In this document: positions 1-7,140 of the stretch, in pieces | Layout of the letters: every line of letters begins with the position of its first letter | Position numbering within the stretch: position 1 is the first letter of the stretch | Source of the DNA: Paenibacillus_AR mesotrionivorans | Lineage (GTDB): Bacteria; Bacillota; Bacilli; Paenibacillales; NBRC-103111 | NCBI RefSeq assembly: GCF_046098205.1 | Contig: NZ_JBJURJ010000026.1 | Span: 1 to 64,000, forward strand | Direction: 5' to 3' | Length of the DNA: 64,000 bases | The notes under the pieces: generated by a model | Told to the model about the DNA's origin: nothing | The model's database searches: none | What the model saw: the letters and a program-made list of their open reading frames with translations, nothing else | Program-made: the position numbers and the translations under genes

Positions 1-78
1 GACGAGGTAGATAGGTTCGGGGTGGAAGTGTGGCAACACATGGAGCTGACGAATACTAATCGGTCGAGGGCTTAACCT
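1..78 (+). rRNA. 23S rRNA, 3' end (partial)
   Basis: The first ~78 bases match the conserved 3' terminus of Firmicute 23S rRNA, including the GACGAATACTAATCGGTCGA block and the CTTAACC end. The gene begins upstream of the window. The ~110-base spacer to the 5S gene contains no tRNA. The exact 3' end is estimated from family knowledge. Confidence 0.93.
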
Positions 79-190
79 ACGAGGTTGGCGGTAGCCACAC
101 TCACTTGGTAAGCAGTGGTATAGATGAAGAGGTTTCGGTGACCTCGTTTCGCATCCGGTTTTCAGGGCGCAAGCCTTGACTTGCAAAGCG

Positions 191-307
191 TTTGGTGATG
201 ATGGCGGAGGGGAACCACGCGTTCCCATCTCGAACACGACCGTTAAGCCCTCCAGCGCCGATGGTACTTGGACCGCAGGGTCCTGGGAGAGTAGGACGTT
301 GCCAAGC
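191..307 (+). rRNA. rrf: 5S rRNA
   Basis: A 117-nt segment starting TTTGGTGATGATGGCGGAGG and ending GTAGGACGTTGCCAAGC has the standard Bacillales 5S length and conserved blocks: the CCATCTCGAACACG loop, the TGGGAGAGTAGGACG region, and complementary ends TTTGG(T) and (G)CCAAGC. It is the last gene of an rRNA operon. In B. subtilis an rRNA operon likewise precedes csfB. Confidence 0.97.
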
Positions 308-313
308 ACAGAC

Positions 314-346
314 AGACCGTTTAGCTCACGCTAGAGGGTCTTTTTG
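314..346 (+). terminator. rRNA operon terminator
   Basis: An AGACC ... GGGTCT stem is followed directly by a T run (TTTTTG), 7 nt after the 5S end. It fits an intrinsic terminator for the rRNA operon, although the stem is short. Confidence 0.65.
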
Positions 347-361
347 TTGTAGTCTCGCGGG

Positions 362-496
362 CTAACGGACTGGAGAGGCGCTATTTACTCAAAAACAGGG
401 GTCTGGCTACTCTAACGGACTCCAGTGACGCTATTTGAATGAATGGAGGCGGTGGAGGCATCTTTTTAGCGGAATAAGAGCACCTGGGTCCGTTAG
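362..496. repeat. Intergenic repeat cluster (CTAACGGAC family, three copies)
   Basis: Three copies of a ~25-29 nt motif beginning CTAACGGAC and continuing into a GCTATTT-like block lie between the 5S gene and yceI. Copies at 362-390 and 412-440 are direct; the third (472-496) is inverted. The inverted copy could pair with the second, so a transcript would fold into a long imperfect hairpin. No coding potential is apparent. Confidence 0.7.
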
Positions 497-604
497 AGTT
501 CAGGATGGCGCACAATGAGACGAATATGGTTTGTGGTGTCCGTAAGCCCAGCGTATCAGACGGAGATTGGTATAAAGCGAATGCGTGTGTCCCCAGACGC
601 CACA

Positions 605-640
605 AAAAGACCGCGTCCTAAGTTCGGTACGCGGTCTTTC
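605..640 (-). terminator. Terminator downstream of yceI
   Basis: A perfect inverted repeat (AAAGACCGCGT and ACGCGGTCTTT around a ~12-nt loop) ends in TTTTTG when read on the minus strand, immediately after the yceI-like stop codon. Confidence 0.85.
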
Positions 641-642
641 TA

Positions 643-1344
643 TTATTTGCTGAGTACCAGCCGCAGCTGGACGGTAACATCATTTTGTGCGCTGAGGACG
701 ACGGTGTGGGGATTCTTCATACCATAGTCTTCAAAGGTGACGACGGTTTGACCCTCCAGCTTCAGCTGGGTTCCATCCAGCTGCGCTTTGGTGTCGAAGG
801 TGACGTCCTTGGCGATGCCGCGGACGGTGAGGGTGCCGGTCATCTTGAAGGATTCGGTAGCGCCGGCTTTCCATTCCTTCGGCAGATTTTCGAAGGATTT
901 GACGGTAAAGGTCGCCTTCGGATGCTGCTCTACCTGAAGGTAGTCAGCTCCCTTAATGTGGTTGTCCCGCTGTCCGTTGCCGGAGCTGAGGCCGCTAAGT
1001 TCCACGGCGCCTTCTGCCTTATTCTGAGTGGGATCGGCAGTGTTCAGGGTCCAGGAGCCGGTTACCGGCTTAACGGAGAAGTTGACGGTTTCCTTGGAGG
1101 TGGTGACAGAGAAGTAGACCTCCGAAGCCGATTGAATGTTCCAAGTGCCGTTAACATCAGCAGCTGCAGCGGGAGTAGCGGCCGTGGCGGCACCTTGTGT
1201 ACCGCCAGAGGTGGTAGGTGCGCTGATGACATCCTTAACCTCCACATGGTTGCCTGCATAATAATCGTACGCGTAATATCCGATACCGCCGCCTGCCACA
1301 ATGACGATCACTGTAATAATCGTTGCCAGTTTCCATTTATTCAT
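643..1344 (-). CDS. YceI-like family protein, membrane anchored
   Basis: This 233-residue protein has an N-terminal membrane segment (about residues 6-28, after MNKWK) and a low-complexity Ala/Thr linker to about residue 60. A YceI-type beta-barrel domain fills the rest: the WNIQSASEVYFSV start, the NHIKGADYLQVEQHPKATF motif, the GTLTVRGIAKDVTF motif and the EDYGM region are typical of this lipocalin-like isoprenoid-binding family. The ATG start follows AAGGAGG. The single N-terminal segment predicts an extracytoplasmic anchored domain rather than a periplasmic protein. A palindrome matching the one at the blaI-like promoter lies in its promoter, so it is probably controlled by that repressor. 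The ligand is unknown; confidence is high for the family and low for the physiological role. Confidence 0.88.
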   Translation of the reverse strand: MNKWKLATIITVIVIVAGGGIGYYAYDYYAGNHVEVKDVISAPTTSGGTQGAATAATPAAAADVNGTWNIQSASEVYFSVTTSKETVNFSVKPVTGSWTLNTADPTQNKAEGAVELSGLSSGNGQRDNHIKGADYLQVEQHPKATFTVKSFENLPKEWKAGATESFKMTGTLTVRGIAKDVTFDTKAQLDGTQLKLEGQTVVTFEDYGMKNPHTVVLSAQNDVTVQLRLVLSK

Positions 1345-1390
1345 TGGTTCATTTCCTCCTTAATAGTGGTTGCTTCAAATGATCTATCCC

Positions 1391-1423
1391 ATTATCACTA
1401 CAACGTGTAGTGTTTACTTTCAA
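1391..1423 (-). promoter_or_regulatory. yceI promoter with candidate BlaI-type operator
   Basis: On the minus strand a TTGAAA element (1418-1423) precedes the perfect palindrome CACTACAACGTGTAGTG (1396-1412) and a TAGTGATAAT-like -10 area. The palindrome shares ACTACAA...TAGTG with the operator at the blaI-like promoter (2738-2756) and resembles the TACA/TGTA operators of BlaI/MecI repressors. The -35/-10 assignment is weaker than the operator match. Confidence 0.65.
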
Positions 1424-1449
1424 AAAAGATGCCCCATTCCGAGGCATGG
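1422..1449 (-). terminator. Terminator after the M56 peptidase gene
   Basis: Read on the minus strand, ATGCC ... GGCAT forms a short stem followed by CTTTTTTG. It lies just downstream of the M56 gene stop, and its T tract abuts the yceI -35 element. The stem is short, so termination may be partial. Confidence 0.55.
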
Positions 1450-1458
1450 AATAGCGTG

Positions 1459-2307
1459 TTACATCAAAGCCGGAAGTAAAAGCGAGGCCAATACGACAGC
1501 CACTTGAAGTGAAACGACGGTAGAAAGCAAGGGAAGACGCATAGGCGGTTTTCCCGCGGGATCGATAAGCTGGCGGATTCTGATGTTAATGGGAGAATCC
1601 GCAAAGGATGCATGGGCAAAGTTCATCTGTACCACCGGCTTGTGCCTCGCTAACTTCAGCAGGGCGCTTCCCAAGCCTACAGGAGTACCTGTACGTGATA
1701 CGGCATATTGGTCTGCCTGAACCTCCGCAGATATCTTAAGCACATGATAACACCAGCGCAGAATCGGCAAATACCACATCATTTTGGACAGCAAATAGGC
1801 AGGCATTGCTCGCAGGGCATCGTGATGCCGCATATGATATTCTTCATGACGGATAACGGCTTCCAGCTCCTGCTCATCCAGCATGCGGATTAAACCTGTG
1901 GACAGCACGATGACCGGACGGATGAAGCCCATGGTCAATGCCACTGCGTTCTCCTGTTCAATAATGATTAACCTTCTGCGTGGGAGACGGTAAGCGAGAG
2001 TGATGGCCTGCTCCTGGTCCCTGCGACGCAGAGGGGCAAAATTTCGTTTGACGCGGAGATATGAGACCAGCTGGATACCCAGCATAGTCACACCGGCCAA
2101 AACGGTGGTCCAGACTAACGCATCCAATAGGATCGCCATAAATGGCATCCCCCACTGGATAAACCAGCTGTTGCACATATCGAACCAGCTGCGCAGCGCA
2201 TCCCAGCGGAACAGGATAAAGCCTGCATACATGACCATTTGAACAAACAGAAGCCCCGCTGCCAACAAGGACAGGATCAAGACCGATTTGGATAGAGAAT
2301 TTCCCAT
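1459..2307 (-). CDS. M56 family (BlaR1/MecR1-type) membrane metallopeptidase
   Basis: This 282-residue membrane protein has N-terminal membrane segments (about residues 8-30 and 55-85), a cytoplasmic stretch, and the zinc-protease motif HEEYH at about residue 155. A downstream EVQADQYA segment matches the third zinc ligand region (ExxAD) of M56 peptidases. A final membrane segment lies near the C-terminus (VVSLQVAVVLASLLLPAL). BlaR1/MecR1 sensors are about 580-600 residues and end in a penicillin-binding sensor domain, which is absent here, so the stimulus is not predictable. It lies 3 nt after the blaI-like repressor and is surely cotranscribed. The family role would be cleavage of that repressor on signal, releasing the operon and probably yceI. 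Confidence 0.88.
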   Translation of the reverse strand: MGNSLSKSVLILSLLAAGLLFVQMVMYAGFILFRWDALRSWFDMCNSWFIQWGMPFMAILLDALVWTTVLAGVTMLGIQLVSYLRVKRNFAPLRRRDQEQAITLAYRLPRRRLIIIEQENAVALTMGFIRPVIVLSTGLIRMLDEQELEAVIRHEEYHMRHHDALRAMPAYLLSKMMWYLPILRWCYHVLKISAEVQADQYAVSRTGTPVGLGSALLKLARHKPVVQMNFAHASFADSPINIRIRQLIDPAGKPPMRLPLLSTVVSLQVAVVLASLLLPALM

Positions 2308-2310
2308 AGG

Positions 2311-2724
2311 CTATCTTCCCTTTTTCAGACTTTCGATTTTTTGCTCGAGGAGGCTGAGCAAATCGGGGTCCGCTTCATCAAGGGCATCAATCATATGATT
2401 GACAACCAACGGCCCGAAATCTTCCATCAGCTCGTGGGTAATCTCCTTGGACTGGATGTCCATAAAGTCTTCCTTGCTGTGCACCGGACGGAACAAGGAG
2501 GTACGCCCATCCATCCGCTTCGTCAGCACACCCTTTTCCAAAAGCCGGTTCATGACGGTCATGATCGTGTTGAAGTTGAGGTTACGTTCCTGATCCAGCA
2601 TTTTCTGGACATCCCGGATGGAGCATTCCGTATGGGACCACAGGATCTCCATAATCTTAGCTTCCAGGGGGCCAAAAAAGCGGTTCAGACCTTTTTCGCT
2701 GTACTTGAAGTTCTGTATCTTCAC
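2311..2724 (-). CDS. BlaI/MecI family transcriptional repressor
   Basis: The product is a winged-helix repressor of the BlaI/MecI/CopY type. It shows the characteristic LEAKIMEILW start of the fold, a recognition region around NFNTIMTVMNRLLEKGVL, and a C-terminal dimerisation helix bundle. I chose the GTG at 2724 (VKIQNFKYSEKG), preceded by GAGGTG at good spacing; an upstream in-frame GTG at 2739 would lie inside the operator and at the expected transcription start. Its promoter carries a dyad overlapping the -10 box, implying autoregulation. The partner protease gene follows 3 nt later. The family normally controls beta-lactamase or envelope-stress genes; here the visible target is yceI. Confidence 0.9.
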   Translation of the reverse strand: MKIQNFKYSEKGLNRFFGPLEAKIMEILWSHTECSIRDVQKMLDQERNLNFNTIMTVMNRLLEKGVLTKRMDGRTSLFRPVHSKEDFMDIQSKEITHELMEDFGPLVVNHMIDALDEADPDLLSLLEQKIESLKKGR

Positions 2725-2737
2725 TGTGACACACCTC

Positions 2738-2776
2738 ACACTACAAATTATAGTGTTATGGAAGATATGCTGTCAA
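2738..2776 (-). promoter_or_regulatory. blaI-like promoter with overlapping operator
   Basis: On the minus strand TTGACA (2771-2776), an 18-nt spacer and TATAAT (2747-2752) form a near-consensus sigma-A promoter. The dyad ACACTACAAATTATAGTGT (2738-2756) covers the -10 box. It shares its core with the palindrome upstream of yceI, so repressor binding would block RNA polymerase directly. Confidence 0.78.
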
Positions 2777-2844
2777 GCGAAGGAGGGGGATGTTTCATTT
2801 GGCAAAAGTTGCGGGGGGGTATAGAGGGCTTTAGCCGTGGACCC

Positions 2845-3372
2845 TTAATTTTTGTAGAAAGAAATGTCCCGTTCCGTTACCTTCAGCATGCCGCCGGCAT
2901 GGAGGCGGAGACATTTTCCCACATAGACCAGCTGGGGGAGGAGTAGAAAATAATGGGCCGCCGCCGCATTGGCCAGCCAAGGCAGGGGCAGCCATACATA
3001 TAGAAGTGCCACCAGCACAAAGCCGATGAGCAGACGGTGATGATTGGCCCGGTCCCATTGTTTGATCGGCACCAGCCCGGCAGGCAAATAACCGGCCAGG
3101 GGATAGGCAAAGGCCCATTTCCATATACGGGGCACGGAGCCGCGGGAGAGACGGGTGAGAGGCAATACGATAATCGCATGAACAGCGGTGACGATGGCTA
3201 CGGATGCAGCAAGCTGAAGCAGGCCTTCCCATCCGGAGTATACGGCATCCGCAAAGGCCCATAGGAGCAGGCAGGCGGAATACACCCAGAAAAACGGATG
3301 CTTGCGGGTAAACCGGTAAAGCAGGGTATAATGATATATAGTAGAATCCTCAGATAGGGTATGTTTGGACAT
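2845..3372 (-). CDS. Unrecognised integral membrane protein
   Basis: I do not recognise this family. From the ATG at 3372, which follows GAGGAGG, the product is 175 residues. It has hydrophobic segments at about residues 27-45, 50-75, 85-105 (weaker) and 115-155. The ends are polar, with a basic stretch RFTRKHPF before the first segment and ERDISFYKN at the C-terminus. A longer in-frame extension to 3465 lacks a ribosome site at its start. It is divergent from gin and separate from the blaI operon, and no function can be proposed. Confidence 0.72.
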   Translation of the reverse strand: MSKHTLSEDSTIYHYTLLYRFTRKHPFFWVYSACLLLWAFADAVYSGWEGLLQLAASVAIVTAVHAIIVLPLTRLSRGSVPRIWKWAFAYPLAGYLPAGLVPIKQWDRANHHRLLIGFVLVALLYVWLPLPWLANAAAAHYFLLLPQLVYVGKCLRLHAGGMLKVTERDISFYKN

Positions 3373-3494
3373 GATGCGCCTCCTCTTCTTTCTTAATATC
3401 GGCATCGGAGGGCTGGTTTTGCAGCTATTTTCCAGGAACCAACAGGCCCCTGCCCACATACACATATAAAAACGGAGGAAAGCTTTGAAACAAC

Positions 3495-3524
3495 GAATGA
3501 GCGGATAGTTTCATGGACATACTG
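3495..3524 (+). promoter_or_regulatory. Candidate sigma-F (forespore) promoter of gin
   Basis: GAATG (3495-3499), 15 nt and GGACATACTG (3515-3524) fit the sigma-F/G pattern GHATR-N15-GGnnAnAnT. It lies 28 nt before the TTG start of gin. The -10 block recurs upstream of fin and yabS, and csfB is a known sigma-F gene in B. subtilis. Confidence 0.65.
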
Positions 3525-3552
3525 ATAGATAAAAAGATTAGAGGTGATAAGG

Positions 3553-3804
3553 TTGGAGGAATTCGAAGGACTGGACCTGAAACGGAGCACGGAGCCGGCG
3601 GCGGAGCATGAGCATAGTCAAAGCGGGGCTGTCGGGGAGATCTGCATTATCTGCGGGAGCACCGGCAAGGAAGGCATACGGGTGATTTCGGAATTTATCT
3701 GTGAGGAATGTGAAATGGAAATTGTCCGGACGGATGTGCAGGATGCCAAGTACCCTTATTTTATCCACCAGCTGAAGCGGATCTGGTACCCCAAAAATGC
3801 GTAA
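3553..3804 (+). CDS. csfB: Anti-sigma-G factor Gin (CsfB)
   Basis: An 83-residue zinc-binding protein with two CxxC knuckles (CIIC and CEEC, 15 residues apart) and a C-terminal YPYFIHQLKRIWY segment, as in Gin/CsfB. In B. subtilis Gin binds sigma-G (and sigma-E) and prevents premature late forespore transcription. The TTG at 3553 is preferred because GAGGTG lies 6 nt before it; a GTG at 3544 overlaps that ribosome site. Its place next to the rRNA operon and yaaO matches the B. subtilis order, and a sigma-F type promoter precedes it. Confidence 0.87.
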   Translation: MEEFEGLDLKRSTEPAAEHEHSQSGAVGEICIICGSTGKEGIRVISEFICEECEMEIVRTDVQDAKYPYFIHQLKRIWYPKNA

Positions 3805-3911
3805 AAAGCGGACGGCAGATGCTTTCTTTTATCCGGCTTTTTTCATATAGTTAAAGAAGGATGAGTATTCTTGTCCTTCTTTTTTTGTTTCCGGTTGGGA
3901 GGAGCTTACGG

Positions 3912-5393
3912 ATGGATCAGACCCAAGCCCCGCTGCTTCAAGCGCTGGTGGAACGGAGCAAACGGAAGGAAAGCAGCTTCCATGTGCCCGGCCACAAGTT
4001 TGGTGCAAGTCTACAGGGGGAAGAGAAGGATTTTTTTGGCTCTGTTATGGAGCTTGATTATACCGAAATAGAAGGATTGGATGATTTGCATCATCCGGAG
4101 GGTCCGATTCTTGCGGCACAGCAGCTGGCAGCGGAATGCTTCGGCGCGGAGGAGACATTCTTCCTGGTAGGAGGCAGCACAGCGGGGAATCTGGCCTTGA
4201 TCGGCGCCGTCTGCCAGCAGGATGACCTCATTCTGGTACAGCGCAACGCCCATAAATCGGTGATCCATGCCTTGATGCTGGCCCGGGCCCGGGCAGTGAT
4301 GCTGGAGCCGGAGGTGGACAGGCAGACGGGGATAGCCGGAGGAGTGGCGCGGACTACCCTTCATACCGCATTGGAGCGGTATCCGCAGGCGAAGGCGGTG
4401 TTTCTGACCAATCCCAATTATTACGGGATGGGCTGGGACTTGGAGCCGTATGCCCGGCTGGTACACGGCGCAGGGATGGCGCTTTTGGTGGATGAGGCAC
4501 ATGGCGCCCACTTCGGGCTTCACCCGGGGGTGCCTGTGTCGGCGTTGTCCCGTGGAGCGGACGGGGTAGTGCAGTCCACCCACAAGATGCTGACGGCCAT
4601 GACCATGGGGGCGATGCTCCATGTGCAGGGTAACCGCATACCCCGGGATGTCCTGCGGGAGAGGCTGACTATGCTGCAAAGCTCCAGTCCGTCCTATCCC
4701 ATCATGGCTTCGCTGGATATGGCCCGACGTTATGCAGCCATTCGTGGGGAAGCGGAGATTGGCGCCGGGCTGGAGGAGCTCCGGCGATTCCGGGAGGCGC
4801 TGGCCGGTATGAACGGCACTGGAATCCGCGTGCTTATGCCGGAGCCGGAGGCTAATGCCTATGATGTATGGGACCCGTATAAGCTGGTGATGGAGGATGC
4901 GGCAGGCGGTCGCACCGGATTTCAGCTCCTGCAGGAGCTGGCCGGGGGCGGTATCATCGGTGAGATGGCCGATGACCGTTATGCGGTGCTGGCGGCCAGT
5001 CCGGCCACGGGCCGAGAGGATCTGGAGCGGCTGGCGGAGGTTATCGCCTCCTTACCCGGCTCTTCCGGATATAGCGGCGGTGAGGCAGCTGACGTCGTAT
5101 CTGCGAATTTGGCTGTGACGGCGGCAGCTGCGGATCCGGTCAGCGAGCCGGTGCCGATGGGGCTTACCGGCGTCAACAGAGGAACGCCCATGCCCCTCGG
5201 TAAGGCGGTGGGTATGCGTGCCGCCCAGGCGGTCGTGCCGTATCCGCCGGGAATTCCCCTATTGATTCCGGGTGAGACCATTTCGGCAGGGGCTGCGGAG
5301 CGGATTTTGCGTCTGTATCGGGCAGGAGCCAAATTTCAGGGTGCGCCTCCGGGACCCGGATGTAGTATACTGGTAACGGGACAGGATTCCTGA
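3912..5393 (+). CDS. yaaO: Orn/Lys/Arg decarboxylase family PLP enzyme (YaaO-like)
   Basis: A 493-residue fold-type I PLP enzyme. The N-terminal HVPGHKFG segment, the DEAHGAHFG motif (Asp binding the pyridine nitrogen) and the STHKMLTAMTMGAML segment carrying the Schiff-base lysine are all intact. The C-terminal decarboxylase domain has VPYPPGIPLLIPGE. Bacterial members make cadaverine, putrescine or agmatine; B. subtilis has several paralogues and the substrate of YaaO itself is not settled. The ATG at 3912 follows GGGAGGAG, whereas the upstream in-frame ATG at 3861 has no ribosome site. It precedes tmk as in B. subtilis. Confidence 0.88.
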   Translation: MDQTQAPLLQALVERSKRKESSFHVPGHKFGASLQGEEKDFFGSVMELDYTEIEGLDDLHHPEGPILAAQQLAAECFGAEETFFLVGGSTAGNLALIGAVCQQDDLILVQRNAHKSVIHALMLARARAVMLEPEVDRQTGIAGGVARTTLHTALERYPQAKAVFLTNPNYYGMGWDLEPYARLVHGAGMALLVDEAHGAHFGLHPGVPVSALSRGADGVVQSTHKMLTAMTMGAMLHVQGNRIPRDVLRERLTMLQSSSPSYPIMASLDMARRYAAIRGEAEIGAGLEELRRFREALAGMNGTGIRVLMPEPEANAYDVWDPYKLVMEDAAGGRTGFQLLQELAGGGIIGEMADDRYAVLAASPATGREDLERLAEVIASLPGSSGYSGGEAADVVSANLAVTAAAADPVSEPVPMGLTGVNRGTPMPLGKAVGMRAAQAVVPYPPGIPLLIPGETISAGAAERILRLYRAGAKFQGAPPGPGCSILVTGQDS

Positions 5394-5463
5394 CGGTTTA
5401 TTGTTGCGGCGCTTGCGCTTTGATATACGGATGGCTGAAATAAACAACGAATGGGGTATAGCA

Positions 5464-6120
5464 GTGGCAGAAGGTTGGTTTATTACGGTGGAAGGCGGAG
5501 AAGGAGCGGGCAAAACCTCCCTGATTCCGGAGATTGAGTCTTTTTTGCAGGAGAAGGGAATGGAGGTCCTGATTACCCGCGAGCCGGGAGGCATCCGGAT
5601 TGCCGAGGAAATCCGCTCCATTATTCTGAACAAGGAGCATATCTCCATGGACGGCAGAACGGAGGCGCTTCTGTATGCTGCAGCCCGCAGGCAGCATCTA
5701 GTGGAGAAGGTGCTGCCCGCCATTGCCCGGGGAATAACGGTGCTGAGCGACAGGTACGTGGACAGCAGCTTGGTCTACCAGGGGCACGCCCGGGGATTGG
5801 GCATCGACGAAATTTATTCGGTTAATGAATTTGCCACAGCTGGGGTGATGCCGGATCTTACCCTGTGGCTGGATATTGACCCGGAGCTGGGCCTCTCCCG
5901 GATCCATAAGGATGAAGGGCGGGAGATCAACCGCCTGGATCTGGAGGGCCGGTCCTTTCACCATAAGGTCAGAGAAGGCTATGCTCTTCTCCATGCCCGG
6001 TATCCCGACCGGATTGTCCGCATTGATGCGGGACAGCCTCTGGATCAAGTGGCGCAATCCGTACGGCAGGCGCTGAATCTTTCCTTCCAAGCAGGAAAAC
6101 GTTGCTTTCATGTCAAATAA
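5464..6120 (+). CDS. tmk: Thymidylate kinase
   Basis: dTMP kinase, phosphorylating dTMP to dTDP for DNA synthesis. The Walker A loop GGEGAGKTS lies at about residues 10-18, the REPGG motif near residue 38 and the DRY motif (SDRYVDSSLVYQG) near residue 95; a LID-like segment follows DEGREINRLD. From the GTG at 5464 it is 218 residues, close to the ~212 of B. subtilis Tmk and beginning with the usual short lead to WFITVEGGEGAGK. Longer starts at 5401 and 5431 have no convincing ribosome site, and the site before 5464 is weak too, so the start is the least certain part. Confidence 0.92.
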   Translation: MAEGWFITVEGGEGAGKTSLIPEIESFLQEKGMEVLITREPGGIRIAEEIRSIILNKEHISMDGRTEALLYAAARRQHLVEKVLPAIARGITVLSDRYVDSSLVYQGHARGLGIDEIYSVNEFATAGVMPDLTLWLDIDPELGLSRIHKDEGREINRLDLEGRSFHHKVREGYALLHARYPDRIVRIDAGQPLDQVAQSVRQALNLSFQAGKRCFHVK

Positions 6121-6296
6121 AGTATGGACATGGAGTTTTTTATTGAAAATGCGGGTAATGCATGTTCATGGAGACTCCTTTCCTTTAGGCGGCTGTCACC
6201 CATGCTGTCCCCGGCACATATCGTGAGGTAATAAGCACCCGGCCGGTATACCTGCGGCTTGTGGAGCTATCCTATCATTTAGAAGGAGGAGTTGCT

Positions 6297-6626
6297 ATGA
6301 AGCTTGTCATCGCTGTGGTTCAGGATAAAGACAGCAACCGTCTGTCCAACGCTCTCATCAAGGACGGCTTCCGCGCCACCAAGCTGGCGTCCACCGGCGG
6401 TTTTCTGAAGGCCGGCAATACCACATTCATTATCGGTATTGAGGATGAGCGGGTGCCCGAGGTGCTGAATGTAATCCGCAACAACTGCAAGACCCGGGAA
6501 CAGCTGGTTACTCCCGTTTCCCCTATGGGCGGAACTTCCGATTCCTATATTCCATTCCCTGTTGAGGTTCAGGTGGGCGGCGCCGCGGTGTTCGTCATGC
6601 CGGTTGAACGCTTCGAGCACTATTAA
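6297..6626 (+). CDS. darA: Cyclic di-AMP receptor DarA (YaaQ/PstA family)
   Basis: A 109-residue PII-like protein of the DarA/PstA family: MKLVIAVVQDKDSNRLSNAL start, the TKLASTGGFLKAGNTTF T-loop region and the C-terminal GGAAVFVMPVERFEHY are characteristic. Members form trimers that bind c-di-AMP in the cytoplasm; the downstream target is unresolved in Bacillus. The ATG follows AGGAGG at ideal spacing. It sits between tmk and yaaR as in B. subtilis. A c-di-AMP riboswitch ~10 kb downstream is a second sensor of the same messenger in this window. Confidence 0.95.
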   Translation: MKLVIAVVQDKDSNRLSNALIKDGFRATKLASTGGFLKAGNTTFIIGIEDERVPEVLNVIRNNCKTREQLVTPVSPMGGTSDSYIPFPVEVQVGGAAVFVMPVERFEHY

Positions 6627-6659
6627 TTCATTCGCACAAGGAAGGCTGGACATATCCTC

Positions 6660-7106
6660 ATGAAAATCAATCCTGGCTGGCGTCCGTCCGGCAATGAGCT
6701 TCGCCGGACGGACAATTCCAATTTCCATCCTGTGGAGCAAAAAAGCTTCTCTGACAGTCTGCGCCAGCAAGATGAACAAGCCGGCCAGGAGCAATTGAAC
6801 CGGATGATCGACCAGATCCAGCGGCAGGGCGACCGCCTGTCCCGTTCCATGACCGTCCGTGAGCTGCGGCAGTACAAGCTGTTGATCAAGCAGTTTCTGG
6901 AGGAGACTGCCCGCCGCGGTGTCGGGCTGAAGGATACCCGGGGCTGGGACCGCAGGGGCCGCACCAAACGCTACAAGCTTCTGGAGGAAATCGACGGCCA
7001 TCTGCTTGCCATGGCGGACGAGCTGCTGGACACGGAGCAGGGCAAAATCGATATCCTGCAGCGGGTCGGTGAAATTAAAGGCTTACTCATAAACTTGACC
7101 TTTTAA
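6660..7106 (+). CDS. yaaR: YaaR family protein (DUF327)
   Basis: A 148-residue, charged, largely helical cytoplasmic protein with a Gln/Arg-rich N-terminal half and the ELRQYKLLIKQFLEE and GRTKRYKLLEEID segments seen in DUF327/YaaR proteins. The function is unknown. It lies 33 nt after darA and 34 nt before holB, in the conserved darA-yaaR-holB-ricT order, so it is probably cotranscribed with them. An AAGGAAGG ribosome site lies somewhat far (about 13 nt) from the ATG. Confidence 0.85.
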   Translation: MKINPGWRPSGNELRRTDNSNFHPVEQKSFSDSLRQQDEQAGQEQLNRMIDQIQRQGDRLSRSMTVRELRQYKLLIKQFLEETARRGVGLKDTRGWDRRGRTKRYKLLEEIDGHLLAMADELLDTEQGKIDILQRVGEIKGLLINLTF

Positions 7107-7140
7107 ATAGAAGGGATCCCTGGGAAGGAGGGAGGCACCA

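Noticed and set aside
515..727. 70-codon plus-strand frame between the repeats and yceI
   Set aside because: It crosses the yceI terminator and 3' end and has no ribosome site.
685..1410. 241-codon plus-strand frame opposite yceI
   Set aside because: The minus strand encodes a typical YceI protein with promoter, ribosome site and terminator; this frame is its shadow.
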